Positions 10,958 to 20,141 of a DNA stretch of 24,203 bases are shown here, piece by piece. The notes below the pieces were generated by a model. It saw nothing but the letters and a program-made list of their open reading frames with translations. It searched no databases and had not been told where the DNA came from. This DNA comes from Didymodactylos carnosus (lineage: Eukaryota; Rotifera; Eurotatoria; Philodinida; Philodinidae). Every line of letters starts with the position of its first letter. Position 1 is the stretch's first letter. Position numbers and translations under genes: made by a program. The stretch covers positions 1 through 24,203 of the forward strand of contig CAJNOQ010002469.1 of the NCBI GenBank assembly GCA_905250885.1, in the 5' to 3' direction.

Positions 10958-12503
10958 TCAGTTTCTCAATGTATCAAATATTTCTTTCACACCCCAATTC
11001 ACTGTTCTTCCTAATGGATGTCTGACTATGTGCCTTGTCATTGGACTCAAGAAGTCGCTTGTCGTCGGTGTTGTACCACTTGCTGTCGGAAGCGGAGGAG
11101 TGTCACCATCTTTGTCTCTTCTTTCATCAACACCTCCTTCTAAATCTAACAGTTGCATCATTATTGACTGCTCAGGTGTTTGTCGAACACGACGATACAT
11201 GTAAAGTGTCGAAACAAGAAATAGAATCAACAATGCACAACAAGAGACACATGCCAAGAGAATTGTGCTCCATTGTTTTTTACCATCAGTTCCCTTTGTT
11301 GGATGGAGACCATTATCTGTCGACTCATCAGTAACTATGTTCTGTTGTACAGAGCGCCCAGTCTCAATTATTGGTTGAGTCCAAAGAGTTATTAATATTT
11401 CGCCAGTGAATATCGTTGATATTGTTGAATTTGTTGGTAAAAACGGAGACGTATTATTTTTATGCATTGAAATGTCGAAATGCCAACCTAGAAATAGTGT
11501 AAGATTCCCCATGAGTTTCCTGATAGGATCCGAGACATATCATACCAGTATTCTACTAGGATTTGGCTTCAATTTCTTAGGATCCTAACAAAATCCTACA
11601 GAATCCTAATGAAATCAGATATATCGGAAAGTCACCGGATTTTCTAAGATTCTGTTAGGATCCTAAACAAACTTCAGCGAAATTCTGGTAGGATCCTAGC
11701 ATTTTAGGATCGTGCTAGGAAGTTATTAGGTGTATCCTAAATGCTAGGATCCTGTAAGATCCTAGTAAGAAATAGACAGGAAGTGCGTAGGATTTTGTCT
11801 AGGGTTACGTGTTCAAAAACAAAACAGTGAAATATATTTAAATTAATTCGACAAATATGTTACCAGAAAGTATTGCATGTACATCGATTGTGTTTACCTG
11901 GTATCACTGTTTGCCGATATTTCAATAACTTTATTAGTGCAATTATCCAAAAGATTACTGACGCTACGCCGCTAATGAAAAACCCTAGTTTTCTATAGCG
12001 GAATATAATTCGAGTAACAGCACGAGGTTTATCTCGAAAAGAATTCCATTTTGTCTAAACAAAGAATATCCTAATATTATCTCGTATTAAGATCGCTTAC
12101 TAACCCTGTATGTTTCCTTGTGATCAAAAAGTGTCTGCTTAATTTTCTTCCATTCGATTTCTTCTTTCTCCGTTTCTTGAATTTGTTTTCGTAATCGTGA
12201 CATTTCCCGATACAACAAATCTAATGGAATTCCATTATTTTTCAGTACTACTAATGCTTTTTCGCTTTTTTCCAGTTCATCAATATATTTTAATTTGATT
12301 TTCTCTAATGTTCGAAGTTTGTCATTTGTTGACCACCACATATCCTGCCATGTTCTCTTATCACCAAATTTCTTTTCTACTAATTGTCGATTCCGTGTAG
12401 CAGCTGCAGCTGGTAGCTGAAAGACGAGATTCTCGATGCCTTTATCATTTGTTTCAGTTGTGAGTTCAAGATAAAAAATTATCATGAAAAAGGACAAGAT
12501 CAT
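10958..12503 (-). CDS. Unrecognised coiled-coil protein with two membrane segments (361 aa)
   Basis: Three exons on the minus strand, 12503-12105, 12054-11898 and 11487-10958, join in frame to 361 codons plus TGA. Intron 1 is only 50 bp (phase 0, GTTAGT...TTTAG); intron 2 is 410 bp (phase 1, GTAAAC...TTCTAG). The N-terminus (ILSFFMIIFYLEL) resembles a signal peptide or anchor. Residues about 45-130 are charged and heptad-like (LEKIKLKYIDELEKSEK), a probable coiled coil. Membrane segments lie at about 156-177 and 258-283. The loop between them is Ser/Thr-rich with candidate N-glycosylation sites (NNTS, NSTI). The tail carries Pro/Thr-rich sequence. The layout loosely recalls GET1/WRB, but the length and sequence do not fit. 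Function unknown. Additional 5' exons cannot be excluded. Confidence 0.65.
11488..11897 (-). repeat. Intron 2 of the 361 aa protein gene, with a cluster of TAGGATCCTA palindromes
   Basis: Between about 11520 and 11805 the palindrome TAGGATCCTA, or versions one or two bases away, appears at least six times (near 11524, 11579, 11659, 11690, 11744 and 11758), with further AATCCTA and CTAGGA half-sites. The cluster lies wholly inside the intron. Its outer parts share a weak CCTAGA inverted match, but no target duplication was found. It resembles the subterminal arrays of the MITEs in this window, with a different word. Confidence 0.55.
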
Positions 12504-12968
12504 GGTTTCTTTTCGTCGAATTTTAAAAAATGGAAAATAATTAAAGAAAAATAATTAGTAAATAACTTTCAAAAATTTTATTAACCGTGGATAAAAAATA
12601 GCGCTAAAATTCAATTTGGTAGTGTTTGATGTGTCTGAGGTGCAGAGAGAAATAACAGAGCAACGCTTCACTAAAAATGAAACATCTGAATATACCTCGT
12701 ACCATCGTCTCAAGCAATACGTCAATGATTCGATTATAATTTAGCTATATCGTAGATAAATTTTAAACCATTATTATCGACATTGTGGCAGCGATTGAGA
12801 ATAGACTCTCAAAGCCCTCCTCAAGAAAAAAATCAATTAATACAGTGATTTGTAGGTGAACGGAGAGATAACTGAAGATAAAATAGAAATTCTGAAATAT
12901 GCCGAGGAAGTGCGGATAATAATACCACACGGCGAAATCAAGTCCAATTTGAACCTCTCACCTTTAAG

Positions 12969-13385
12969 CAGGCACGGGAGAGTCCGAGCCAACTCTGAGT
13001 CCTTAAAAAGTCAAGCCGAGTCCGAGTCCAAGTCCTTGACATTAAGGACCGAGTCCGTTTCGAGTCCGGTAATTTTTTAGATTCTTTCTTTGATGGGTGT
13101 GGTTTATTTCTCTTTTATAATTTACTGAGTCCTGGATAGATATTTGATTTGTCGAAAATAAGATTACTTTGCATGTCTATTTCCTACACAAAATTTTCAC
13201 CTTCTTGTGAAACAGAAGGTGTTATTATTTCGCTTTTCATTTTTCTCTGCTCATTTGTGTTGAAAGTTGAATAGATCGGAATCGAAATACAAAAACTCAA
13301 GTCCGAGCTCGAGTCCTTTAAAAAGATCTCCAGTCCGAGTCCGCCAAAAAATCTTTCAGTCCGGACTCGGACTCGCCTATGTCTG
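12969..13385. mobile_element. MITE with 8 bp target duplication and GAGTCC arrays, hAT-like
   Basis: The element is flanked by an exact 8 bp direct repeat, CCTTTAAG (12961-12968 and 13386-13393). Its ends are imperfect inverted repeats: CAGGCACGGGAGAGTCCGAG on the left and CAGACATAGGCGAGTCCGAG read inward on the right, matching at 16 of 20 positions. Next to each end are arrays of GAGTCC/GAGTCCGA words (about 12980-13070 and 13300-13375). The central 200 bp is unique and A/T-rich. No transposase is encoded, and the short open frame at 12856-13080 merely runs into the repeat array. Confidence 0.85.
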
Positions 13386-13668
13386 CCTTTAAGTAATGTG
13401 AACAGATCTTCTTCAATACCTGGTCGTATTGTTTTATTCTATAGTGCACAATAATACGCGATATTACGGTAATTTATACAAAATAGAAATCAAAAGATTA
13501 CTGAGAAATATTTATGAACAGGATAACACGAAAATAAGAACGTACAGCAGTTCTGCTTTAAACAAATGATATAAATAAAATAGTGGGTGAGAATAACTCC
13601 GTGAGTTTTCTAACAAATTCTTCATACTGTTGTTCAGTTACTAGTTTTCATTCAAGTCATTCTTTAAT

Positions 13669-13741
13669 GCCCGGATAGCTCAGTCGGTAGAGCGTGTGGC
13701 TTTTAACCACAAGGCCCGGGGTTCGAGCCCCCGTTCGGGCG
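13669..13741 (+). tRNA. trnK-UUU: tRNA-Lys (anticodon UUU)
   Basis: A complete 73 nt cloverleaf. The acceptor stem GCCCGGA pairs with TTCGGGC (one G-T pair), the discriminator base is G, and the anticodon stem TGTGG/CCACA encloses the loop CTTTTAA. The anticodon TTT is at 13702-13704. The internal A box (TAGCTCAGTCGG) and B box (GGTTCGAGCCC) are canonical for RNA polymerase III. A run of six T at 13747-13752 is the terminator. There is no intron and no encoded CCA, as expected for a eukaryotic nuclear gene. Confidence 0.98.
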
Positions 13742-14541
13742 TTAGGTTTTTTGTCTTGTTATGAAGAGGAATTCTTTACATTTGAATGTAGGATGGATAC
13801 AAATTAAACGTTGGGTTGAATTTTTACTTTATGTAACATTGACTGCATGTTGTGAGCACTGTGATTTCCAGACGTCCTACATTCTACTATAATTTTGTCC
13901 TATGCCTTTGAAATTTCCTCAGAATTTCTTAGAATTCCAAATATATGATTCTAATGGATGCAATCATATAACAATACTGAATAAGAGTCCAATCGGTTCC
14001 GGATCAGATATCAATGTCCTTTCTGATGGATCGAACACTGCTATTTTTAATAGTTTTTACGAGAAATGATAGGATCCCGTTTCGCCAAACTCTATGGGTA
14101 AAGGATTCTGTTATACGCTTCTTTGACACTGATAACTGTATTATCACTAGGTACAATACTATCGAATATCTGTTCATTTGATTAAGAATTGCAACTTGTT
14201 GTGAGTTCTTCTTTAAAAGCTGTTATGTGGATCACATTGTTGCAATATTTATTCCAGATATGTGAGTCATTCAAAATAGGCAAAAGCTATAGAAATTGAT
14301 CGTTGCGTGTAGAAAAGAATAAAAAATAAACCAAGAACACGAATGTAACGTCTATAGTTGTATATAGCTATATAATAGTCAGTGAGAGGAAGAAAAACAA
14401 AAAAAGTTTTGACGTCGTCCAAGGTCTTTCACATATAAAAAATACAAAAAATACGGAAAAAAATAATTCATTTACCAAGAAGTTAAAGTTATTCATTTTA
14501 TAAAGACAAACAATATATTATACTATTAATATTTTCTGAAG
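13742..14541. other. Intergenic, between tRNA-Lys and the PARP-finger gene
   Basis: No gene is seen. The TATATAG/TATATAA pair at 14361-14375 lies about 170 bp before the next start codon and is a possible but unproven core promoter element in already A/T-rich DNA. Confidence 0.4.
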
Positions 14542-15252
14542 ATGTCGGATGATGAAGTTCAATCGTTTTCTGCTGATTATGCTAAAAGTGATCTAGCAAA
14601 ATGTCACGGTAAAAATTGCGCTAATGAAATATCTAAAGGCACACTCCGTCTAGCTCGTCTGATTCCTAATCCATTTATTCCGACGTCTAGTACTCACGGT
14701 GATCAGCTGATGCCTCAGTATTATCATGTACAATGTTTCATGAATTATTTACGATCGGGTAGTGAGAAGAAGAAACGTGTCGCAAATGTGAGCAACGACA
14801 TCCAAGGTTTTGAAGAATTAAAGAAAAAAGATCAAGATTATTTAAAAAGACTATTCGCTAGCGAACAACAGGTAAACAAGAAACTAGAATCATCTACAGC
14901 CCAAACCACATATCTCGAAGCACACACTGACGATGATGACAAATTTTGGCAAATAACAATCGATAACAAAACAACAAAAACAAAATACGGTATATTGGGT
15001 GAAGATGATTCGGAGGCTATTATTCTAATTAAAGATTTTTCAACGAACCAAGAAGCCCAGAAATATGTTGATAAAAAAGTACAAGAGAAAGTGAAGCGTG
15101 GATATACAATTGAAAAACAAACAGGCACAGTTGGAACGAAACGTAAACGAGGCGCATCAAATGTGAGAAAAACACCAGACAAACGTCAAAAACTAGCTAA
15201 TACAAAGACAACAGCAACTAATACGAAAAAACGTTCATCTAATAAAACTTAA
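14542..15252 (+). CDS. PARP-type zinc finger plus WGR-like domain protein, no catalytic domain
   Basis: A single exon of 236 codons. Residues about 9-71 match a zf-PARP finger: YAKS precedes C21 and C26, and YYHVQCF gives H62 and C65. The usual post-finger block follows (DIQGFEELKKKDQDYL). The first cysteine pair is spaced C-x4-C rather than the common C-x2-C. Residues about 134-193 resemble a WGR domain (FWQITIDN...KYGILGE...GYTIEK), with the signature tripeptide replaced by YGI. The tail is basic, with nuclear-localisation-like KRKRG and DKRQK. PARP fingers bind DNA breaks and WGR domains contact nucleic acid and relay activation. There is no BRCT, helical or ADP-ribosyltransferase domain, and a stop codon closes the frame. 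It is probably a nuclear DNA-break binder, an adaptor, or a competitor of true PARPs. A single-exon origin by gene capture is possible. Confidence 0.8.
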   Translation: MSDDEVQSFSADYAKSDLAKCHGKNCANEISKGTLRLARLIPNPFIPTSSTHGDQLMPQYYHVQCFMNYLRSGSEKKKRVANVSNDIQGFEELKKKDQDYLKRLFASEQQVNKKLESSTAQTTYLEAHTDDDDKFWQITIDNKTTKTKYGILGEDDSEAIILIKDFSTNQEAQKYVDKKVQEKVKRGYTIEKQTGTVGTKRKRGASNVRKTPDKRQKLANTKTTATNTKKRSSNKT

Positions 15253-16092
15253 TATTTGATTATCTTCGTGTGAGATAGATACTCATCCACCGGACCTAAC
15301 TGTATTCGTCTTCGATGGATATCGTTCGCGTATGTCATTTTTTAGATAGATTTGCTGTACAAATAGCTGTGAAAATATTATAGAAGGAAAACTCTGCAGG
15401 CTGCAATATTAGTAGCACCGTATTTCGAGGTACATACATCCTTGCACGTTTATGTCGTATACCATTCAGTTCATATGGAATATAGCGACAAAAAAGACTA
15501 TTATTACCATAGGCTTCAACACGTTACTGCTGAAACTATTGTGTAAGAGATCATGACAAATGGAAAGAATATTTATTGCAAAGACGCTCATACCCATTTC
15601 TATTTGGTTGTCATTAGAAACAATTTGAGAACCTCAGCCTTTATAGTTTTGTCAAAAACTATTTTAGCAATAACTGTACATTAATCCCATTGATTTATAT
15701 TTAAACAGTACGTTCTATATTTTCATTAATTGTTCATAATAAAGGACATAAACTTCGACCTTCTACTATGTGGTCTGACGACATGAAGCACTGAGATAAG
15801 AGCCAACAAAAGCGAAATGCACTTAAAACGTGATCCTCATTTTTGTGGAATTTTTTCCTATTCTTCAATCGCTTATTAACTGTTATATCACAATGTATCG
15901 GTAAAAATACTCTCTTTTTCTTTGGTAATCTTAAGCACGTGAGTGGCCATGTGATGCATTTTTCGTTATTTACTCTGATATTCTTTCTTTCCTTTCTGTA
16001 GTCTGTAGACTATACACTAGATTCTTTTAAACAGAGAAAAATCCTTTTCAGAGCATTTAGTGCGCGAACAGTTACAAGATTTATCTATCTTG
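15253..16092. other. Intergenic, downstream of the PARP-finger gene
   Basis: No coding sequence or clear repeat is visible. An AATAAA at 15738-15743 is about 485 bp after the stop codon, rather far to be the poly(A) signal. Confidence 0.5.
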
Positions 16093-16864
16093 CCTCAAGT
16101 AAACTTTTCTAAAGCAAGGTAGGTTTACACTAGTCAGTAAGCATAGTAAGATAGAAACGGTCCGTTTCTTGGAGTTATGACTTTTAAACTTTCTGTGAAA
16201 CTGCAGATCAGCATGAAGAGGAGTGACGCTGAATAGCAGTGACAATACCAAAGTCTTCGTTTCTTGGAAAGGGGTAGAGCGAAAGTATTTGATGATTCTA
16301 TCACTATATGAAATGAGACTTTAATGGAAGAAAAAAGATTATGTTAAAGTAATTCTCTATTTTCTGTAAAATATTATGAGCTTATTCTGATATGTCACTC
16401 TAGTAGAGCCCTGCATTAGATGGACATGGACAGTTTTTTTAAATCTGTCCATGGACAAAAAAAAATTGTCCATGCAGGCCTCAAGTAAACTTTTCTAAAG
16501 CAAGGTAGGTTTACACTAGTCAGTAAGCATAGTAAGATAGAAACGGTCCGTTTCTTGGAGTTATGACTTTTAAACTTTCTGTGAAACTGCAGATCAGCAT
16601 GAAGAGGAGTGACGCTGAATAGCAGTGACAATACCAAAGTCTTCGTTTCTTGGAAAGGGGTAGAGCGAAAGTATTTGATGATTCTATCACTATATGAAAT
16701 GAGACTTTAATGGAAGAAAAAAGATTATGTTAAAGTAATTCTCTATTTTCTGTAAAATATTATGAGCTTATTCTGATATGTCACTCTAGTAGAGCCCTGC
16801 ATTAGATGGACATGGACAGTTTTTTTAAATCTGTCCATGGACAAAAAAAAATTGTCCATGCAGG
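16093..16864. repeat. Tandem duplication, two identical 386 bp copies
   Basis: 16093-16478 and 16479-16864 are direct tandem copies, with no difference that I could find by eye. Each unit contains about 303 bp of ordinary flanking DNA, one CACTCTAG target-site copy and the first 75 bp of the MITE that is complete at 16790-17116. The duplication therefore happened after the MITE inserted. The identity of the copies suggests it is recent, or an assembly artefact. Confidence 0.9.
16404..16478. mobile_element. Truncated 5' end of the GTCCATG MITE
   Basis: This first copy starts with the same TAGAGCCCTGCAT terminus after a CACTCTAG copy (16396-16403) but stops at the duplication junction after CATGCAGG. 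It was created by the 386 bp duplication and is not a separate insertion. Confidence 0.8.
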
Positions 16865-17116
16865 TCTCTAATTCTCATACGCAAAACGTATTTAAAAAAC
16901 GCGAACATTTCATGGACAAACTGATGGACATGGACAGAAAAACACTTTTGTCCATGGACATGGACAAAAAAAAATTGTCCATGCAGGTCTCTAATTCTCA
17001 TACGCAAAACGTATTTAAAAAACGCGAACATTTCATGGACAAACTGATGGACATGGACAGAAAAACACTTTTGTCCATGGACATGGACAAAAAAAAATTG
17101 TCCATGCAGGTCTCTA
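16790..17116. mobile_element. MITE with 8 bp target duplication and GTCCATG arrays, hAT-like
   Basis: The element is flanked by the exact 8 bp repeat CACTCTAG (16782-16789 and 17117-17124). Its termini are TAGAGCCCTGCAT and, read inward from the right, TAGAGACCTGCAT, matching at 12 of 13 positions; this resembles the CAGAGAACTGCA-type ends of hobo-like hAT elements. The body is dominated by TGGACATGGACA/TGTCCATGTCCA words. Inside is a perfect 123 bp tandem duplication (16861-16983 and 16984-17106). There is no transposase. Confidence 0.85.
16861..17106. repeat. Two perfect 123 bp tandem units inside the MITE
   Basis: The units at 16861-16983 and 16984-17106 are identical, and a third copy begins (CAGGTCTCTA) before the element ends. 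Because 123 is a multiple of three, open frames run through both units on both strands; these are by-products of the repeat and not genes. Confidence 0.9.
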
Positions 17117-17414
17117 CACTCTAGTCCATAGAATCTGGCTGTACATTTGCTTCCCTAAAATATTCATTAAAATGACTTTTTCAGGTTACTATGCTTGCAT
17201 TAGATCCGCCATGACTAATAATCTCTAGAAAAGTATCAACAAATTATTTAACGCTCAAATAGTTTTCAAGTAAAACGCATTTAACAGAATCAAAACTTAT
17301 TACTTATTTTACGTTTTTCTCAAGACTAATTTTTAGCTTCAAAGCTTTCGCCGCGTGCAGGAATTCTCGGTAACAATACATCCGAGAACGATAGTTTTTT
17401 TTCTATTTGTAGAT
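17117..17414. other. Intergenic spacer
   Basis: Apart from the right CACTCTAG target-site copy at its start, nothing recognisable is present. Confidence 0.5.
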
Positions 17415-17595
17415 AACACCTATCTAGGATTTGACAGAGTCCGATTTTTAAATTATGCTTTCATTTTTTATAGAAATGAGGATTTCTTAGAAACTTTCCA
17501 AGGATTTTTCGGATTTTAAAGTTCGATTATGCACCAGAAATCAGTAAATGTGAAATTCAAAAATCGGCTTCTGTCAACTCCTAGCCCTAGGTGTT
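17415..17595. mobile_element. Small inverted-repeat element (MITE-like)
   Basis: The left arm (17415-17453) and the right arm (17552-17595, read in reverse) share AACACCTA, then CTAGGA-TTGACAG and CCGATTTTT-AATT, over about 40 bp with several mismatches and a 2 bp gap. The interior of about 100 bp is non-coding. No convincing target duplication flanks it, so the superfamily is open. Confidence 0.5.
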
Positions 17596-18024
17596 TACTG
17601 CACTACAAAAAAAAGTCCAAGCTCCACCATTTGCCTGGAATGAGAATTCTTACACGTGGCAGGCGTCTATTTTTGGACATTGTTGTGGCGTCCTCATACG
17701 GACAGTTGCAAGTTGCACCAGACAAAAAATTTCGTTATCACTTTGACATGCTCAATATTCCCTGAAAGTTTGGTTCAGATCAGACCTACCTGAACTGAGA
17801 TAGGTTTCTGACTTGGGTGAGCGTGGGGAGGGCTTAAAAACTATCCAGCTTACTGGAAAAGATAATAGTGAAATAAAGCTTAACCCTTCTAAACCTTTCT
17901 ATGAACCTATTCTATTCATAATATCTCGTCTTATTTTAACTTTTGCGATAGTCGTGGCAACTTTTCATTCCATAACGACCATCAACTGACCAATGCATTG
18001 GTATTATTAGGAATTTTTTAGATA
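17596..18024. other. Intergenic, upstream of the SDR gene
   Basis: This should include the SDR promoter. The short open frame at 17529-17765 starts inside the inverted-repeat element and shows no domain. No clear core promoter motif can be chosen. Confidence 0.4.
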
Positions 18025-19001
18025 ATGTCAAATTCTTATCACCTCGAAAATCGTGTTGCTATTGTAACAGGAGCTGACAGTGGCATTGGTCAAGGAATTG
18101 CTGTCTTATTTGCAAAATCGGGTGCCGATGTTGTGGTTACTTATCGTTCGGATGAAAAGGGGGCACAAGAGACGAGAAAACAAATTGAAGAAGCTGGAAG
18201 AAAAGCATTAGTATTACACTGTGATGTTGGCGATGAAAAACAAGTTCAAGAGTTATTTGATAAAACGTTAGAAAAATTCAAACGATTAGATATACTCGTC
18301 AACAATGCGGGTAAGAGAAATAACAAGTTATATCCGTCAGAATAATTAACGCATATTTGCTCTTTCTTCAGGTACAATGGGAAATGGTAAACCATTTTAT
18401 GAGCAGACTTTCGAAGATTGGGAAAAAGTGATTCGTACAAATTTACATGGCCCATTTCTGTGTTCAAAATTAGCCGCTCAACAATTTATTAAACAAATCA
18501 AAGCGGAAGGAAAACAAGAAACAGAACAACGAGGAACACATCCAAGCGGAAATATTATCAATATTTCAAGTGTTCATGAAGATTCACCTGGTTTTCCTAT
18601 GTATGAAACGGCTTGTAAGTTTTGTCAGTGCTTTTAACTTGCAAATATTTTAATTCTTTTTACCTACCAGAGTAATTAACGTTCTGTCTCTGTTTCTAGA
18701 CGGCGTTTCAAAAGGCGGTTTACGAAATTTAACCCGTGCCATGTCACTGGAATTAGCTGAATACGGTATACGTGTAAACGATGTGGCTCCAGGGCTTATT
18801 CTAACGCCAATGAACCAAGAAGCTAAAGATGATCCAAAAAAACGTAAAGAAAAAGAAGCATTAATACCATTGAGACGTAGCGGCGTTCCTAAAGATATTG
18901 CCACGATGGTTACATGGTTATGTTCAGATGATGCAAGTTATTGTACAGGACAAACATTTTTTGTTGACGGTGGATGGATGTTATCTCGACCTGAAGTTTA
19001 A
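18025..19001 (+). CDS. Classical short-chain dehydrogenase/reductase, glucose 1-dehydrogenase-like
   Basis: Three exons, 18025-18310, 18372-18614 and 18700-19001, encode 276 aa. Both introns (61 and 85 bp) are phase 1 with GTAAG donors. The Rossmann cofactor motif is TGADSGIG (residues 15-22) and NNAG is at 93-96. N119, S162 (in NISSVHE), Y177 and K181 (YGVSK) form the classical catalytic tetrad. The C-terminal TGQTFFVDGGW block is typical of the family. Such enzymes oxidise sugars or alcohols with NAD(P)+ in the cytosol. The basic/neutral residue after the second strand (TYRSDEK) would suit NADP, but cofactor choice is not certain. The best resemblance I recall is to bacterial glucose 1-dehydrogenase-like proteins, so horizontal acquisition followed by intron gain is plausible but unproven. 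The spacing between S162 and Y177 is two residues longer than in Bacillus enzymes. Confidence 0.92.
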
Positions 19002-19065
19002 AAGAGAAACATGTGTCAGAGTTAGAATGTCAGCAGTGGTATAACTGTGTTATCTCAGCTTGTTA

Positions 19066-19075
19066 AATAAATAAA
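19066..19075 (+). terminator. Poly(A) signal of the SDR gene
   Basis: Two overlapping AATAAA hexamers occur 65 nt after the SDR stop codon, at a normal distance for 3' end formation. Confidence 0.6.
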
Positions 19076-19126
19076 CAGTGAAGAACTTTTTTTATCGTAC
19101 GTCTAGTATTATATAGTGTGTTTCTC

Positions 19127-19253
19127 AGCCTATTGGAAAATTTGAAAACACAGACGCATTTAAAGCGCGAGCGAGCGCAAATTTTTTTAAAAAGACCAAA
19201 GATCGCACGCGCTTAAAATGCGTCTGTGTTTCCAAATTTTCCAGTGAGAGGCT
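19127..19253. repeat. Long inverted repeat just after the SDR gene
   Basis: The left arm (about 19127-19172) and right arm (about 19203-19253) pair over TGGAAAATTTG-AAACACAGACGC followed by ATTT-AAGCGCG, with few mismatches and a loop of about 30 nt. Outer AGCCT/AGGCT remnants suggest that the arms once extended slightly further. It is most likely a small foldback transposon. Transcribed, it would form a strong hairpin shortly after the SDR poly(A) signals. No target duplication was found. Confidence 0.65.
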
Positions 19254-20141
19254 ATTAAACCATATACTTATCTAAAAAACGATATTTTTAACAAAAATTT
19301 AGGGTAGGAGCTTAATATTCAAATGTAATTGTCAGAATATTGACCATTCATATATTAAGACAAGCTCTGAGTTTAAAACAAGCTCTGAGTTTAAAACATC
19401 TGTAGCTATTTGAGGTGATTTATATTCTGTATGAAGAAGTAGATCATCGTCAAAAAGTCTGGCTGTCGATTTTAGATTAAGAACGATATCGTCAATCAAT
19501 ACGAGATTATGATGATTCTGATTGCTTTTGTTCGACATAGATGTTATAAAGTCAAGATAACAGAGAACACGTAAAAAGTTACTGTTTACATTAGAGAACT
19601 GTCATCGAAAAATCCTAAATAAAGCGGAACAATCCTAAATCCTGTATCGGCCTAACTTTTTTTCTTTCATTTTATTTCAAGGCAGATAATCTATCCGTCT
19701 TACTTCTAAGACCTAAGAACAAGATCTTATATTTGCCGTCTGAAGCACGAGAAATCATTCACCTCATTTGTTTCACGTTGACTACTTGTATATACAGAAC
19801 AGAGGATTTAATAAAATATACAATGTTATCATTTTTCTCTTATAAAATATTAACAACTAGATTGTAACTACTGACCTGCTTTGATGAGCTTAGCTTAACA
19901 TTCGAACTATTATGAAAACTAGACAGATAAATTTATCGATCTTAAAATAAGATTCCATAAGTCGATTGACGATTAGAGCAATACACAGGTTCCACAATAA
20001 AACTAAATACCGATTAAACTTGTTGTTGCACTTATAACGATCAAATTAAGCTGACCTATTTATATTCACTAATAAAGCTAATATTCTTAGTAACGTTATT
20101 ATTTTTAAAGGTAAAAATATGATTTTCAACCAGAACACTGC
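19254..20141. other. Intergenic, before tRNA-Gln
   Basis: No supported gene. A 19 bp direct repeat (ACAAGCTCTGAGTTTAAAA) occurs twice back to back at about 19360-19397; otherwise the sequence is A/T-rich and unremarkable. Confidence 0.5.

Noticed and set aside
10848..11334. Plus-strand ORFs of 118 and 99 codons
   Set aside because: They are antisense to the third exon of the 361 aa protein, which has matching splice phases.
10958..12503. GET1/WRB-type tail-anchored protein receptor
   Set aside because: It shares the order of an N-terminal hydrophobic segment, coiled coil and later membrane spans, but the protein is about twice as long and no WRB sequence block can be aligned by eye.
14838..15182. 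114-codon minus-strand ORF
   Set aside because: It is a shadow of the PARP-finger/WGR coding sequence on the other strand.
16093..17106. CRISPR-like array or satellite
   Set aside because: There are only two direct units of each size with no constant-length spacers; the flanking 8 bp duplication identifies a MITE plus local duplications.
16825..17124. Repeat proteins on both strands of the 123 bp units
   Set aside because: They arise only because the repeat unit is a multiple of three inside a non-coding MITE; there is no domain and they overlap each other on opposite strands.
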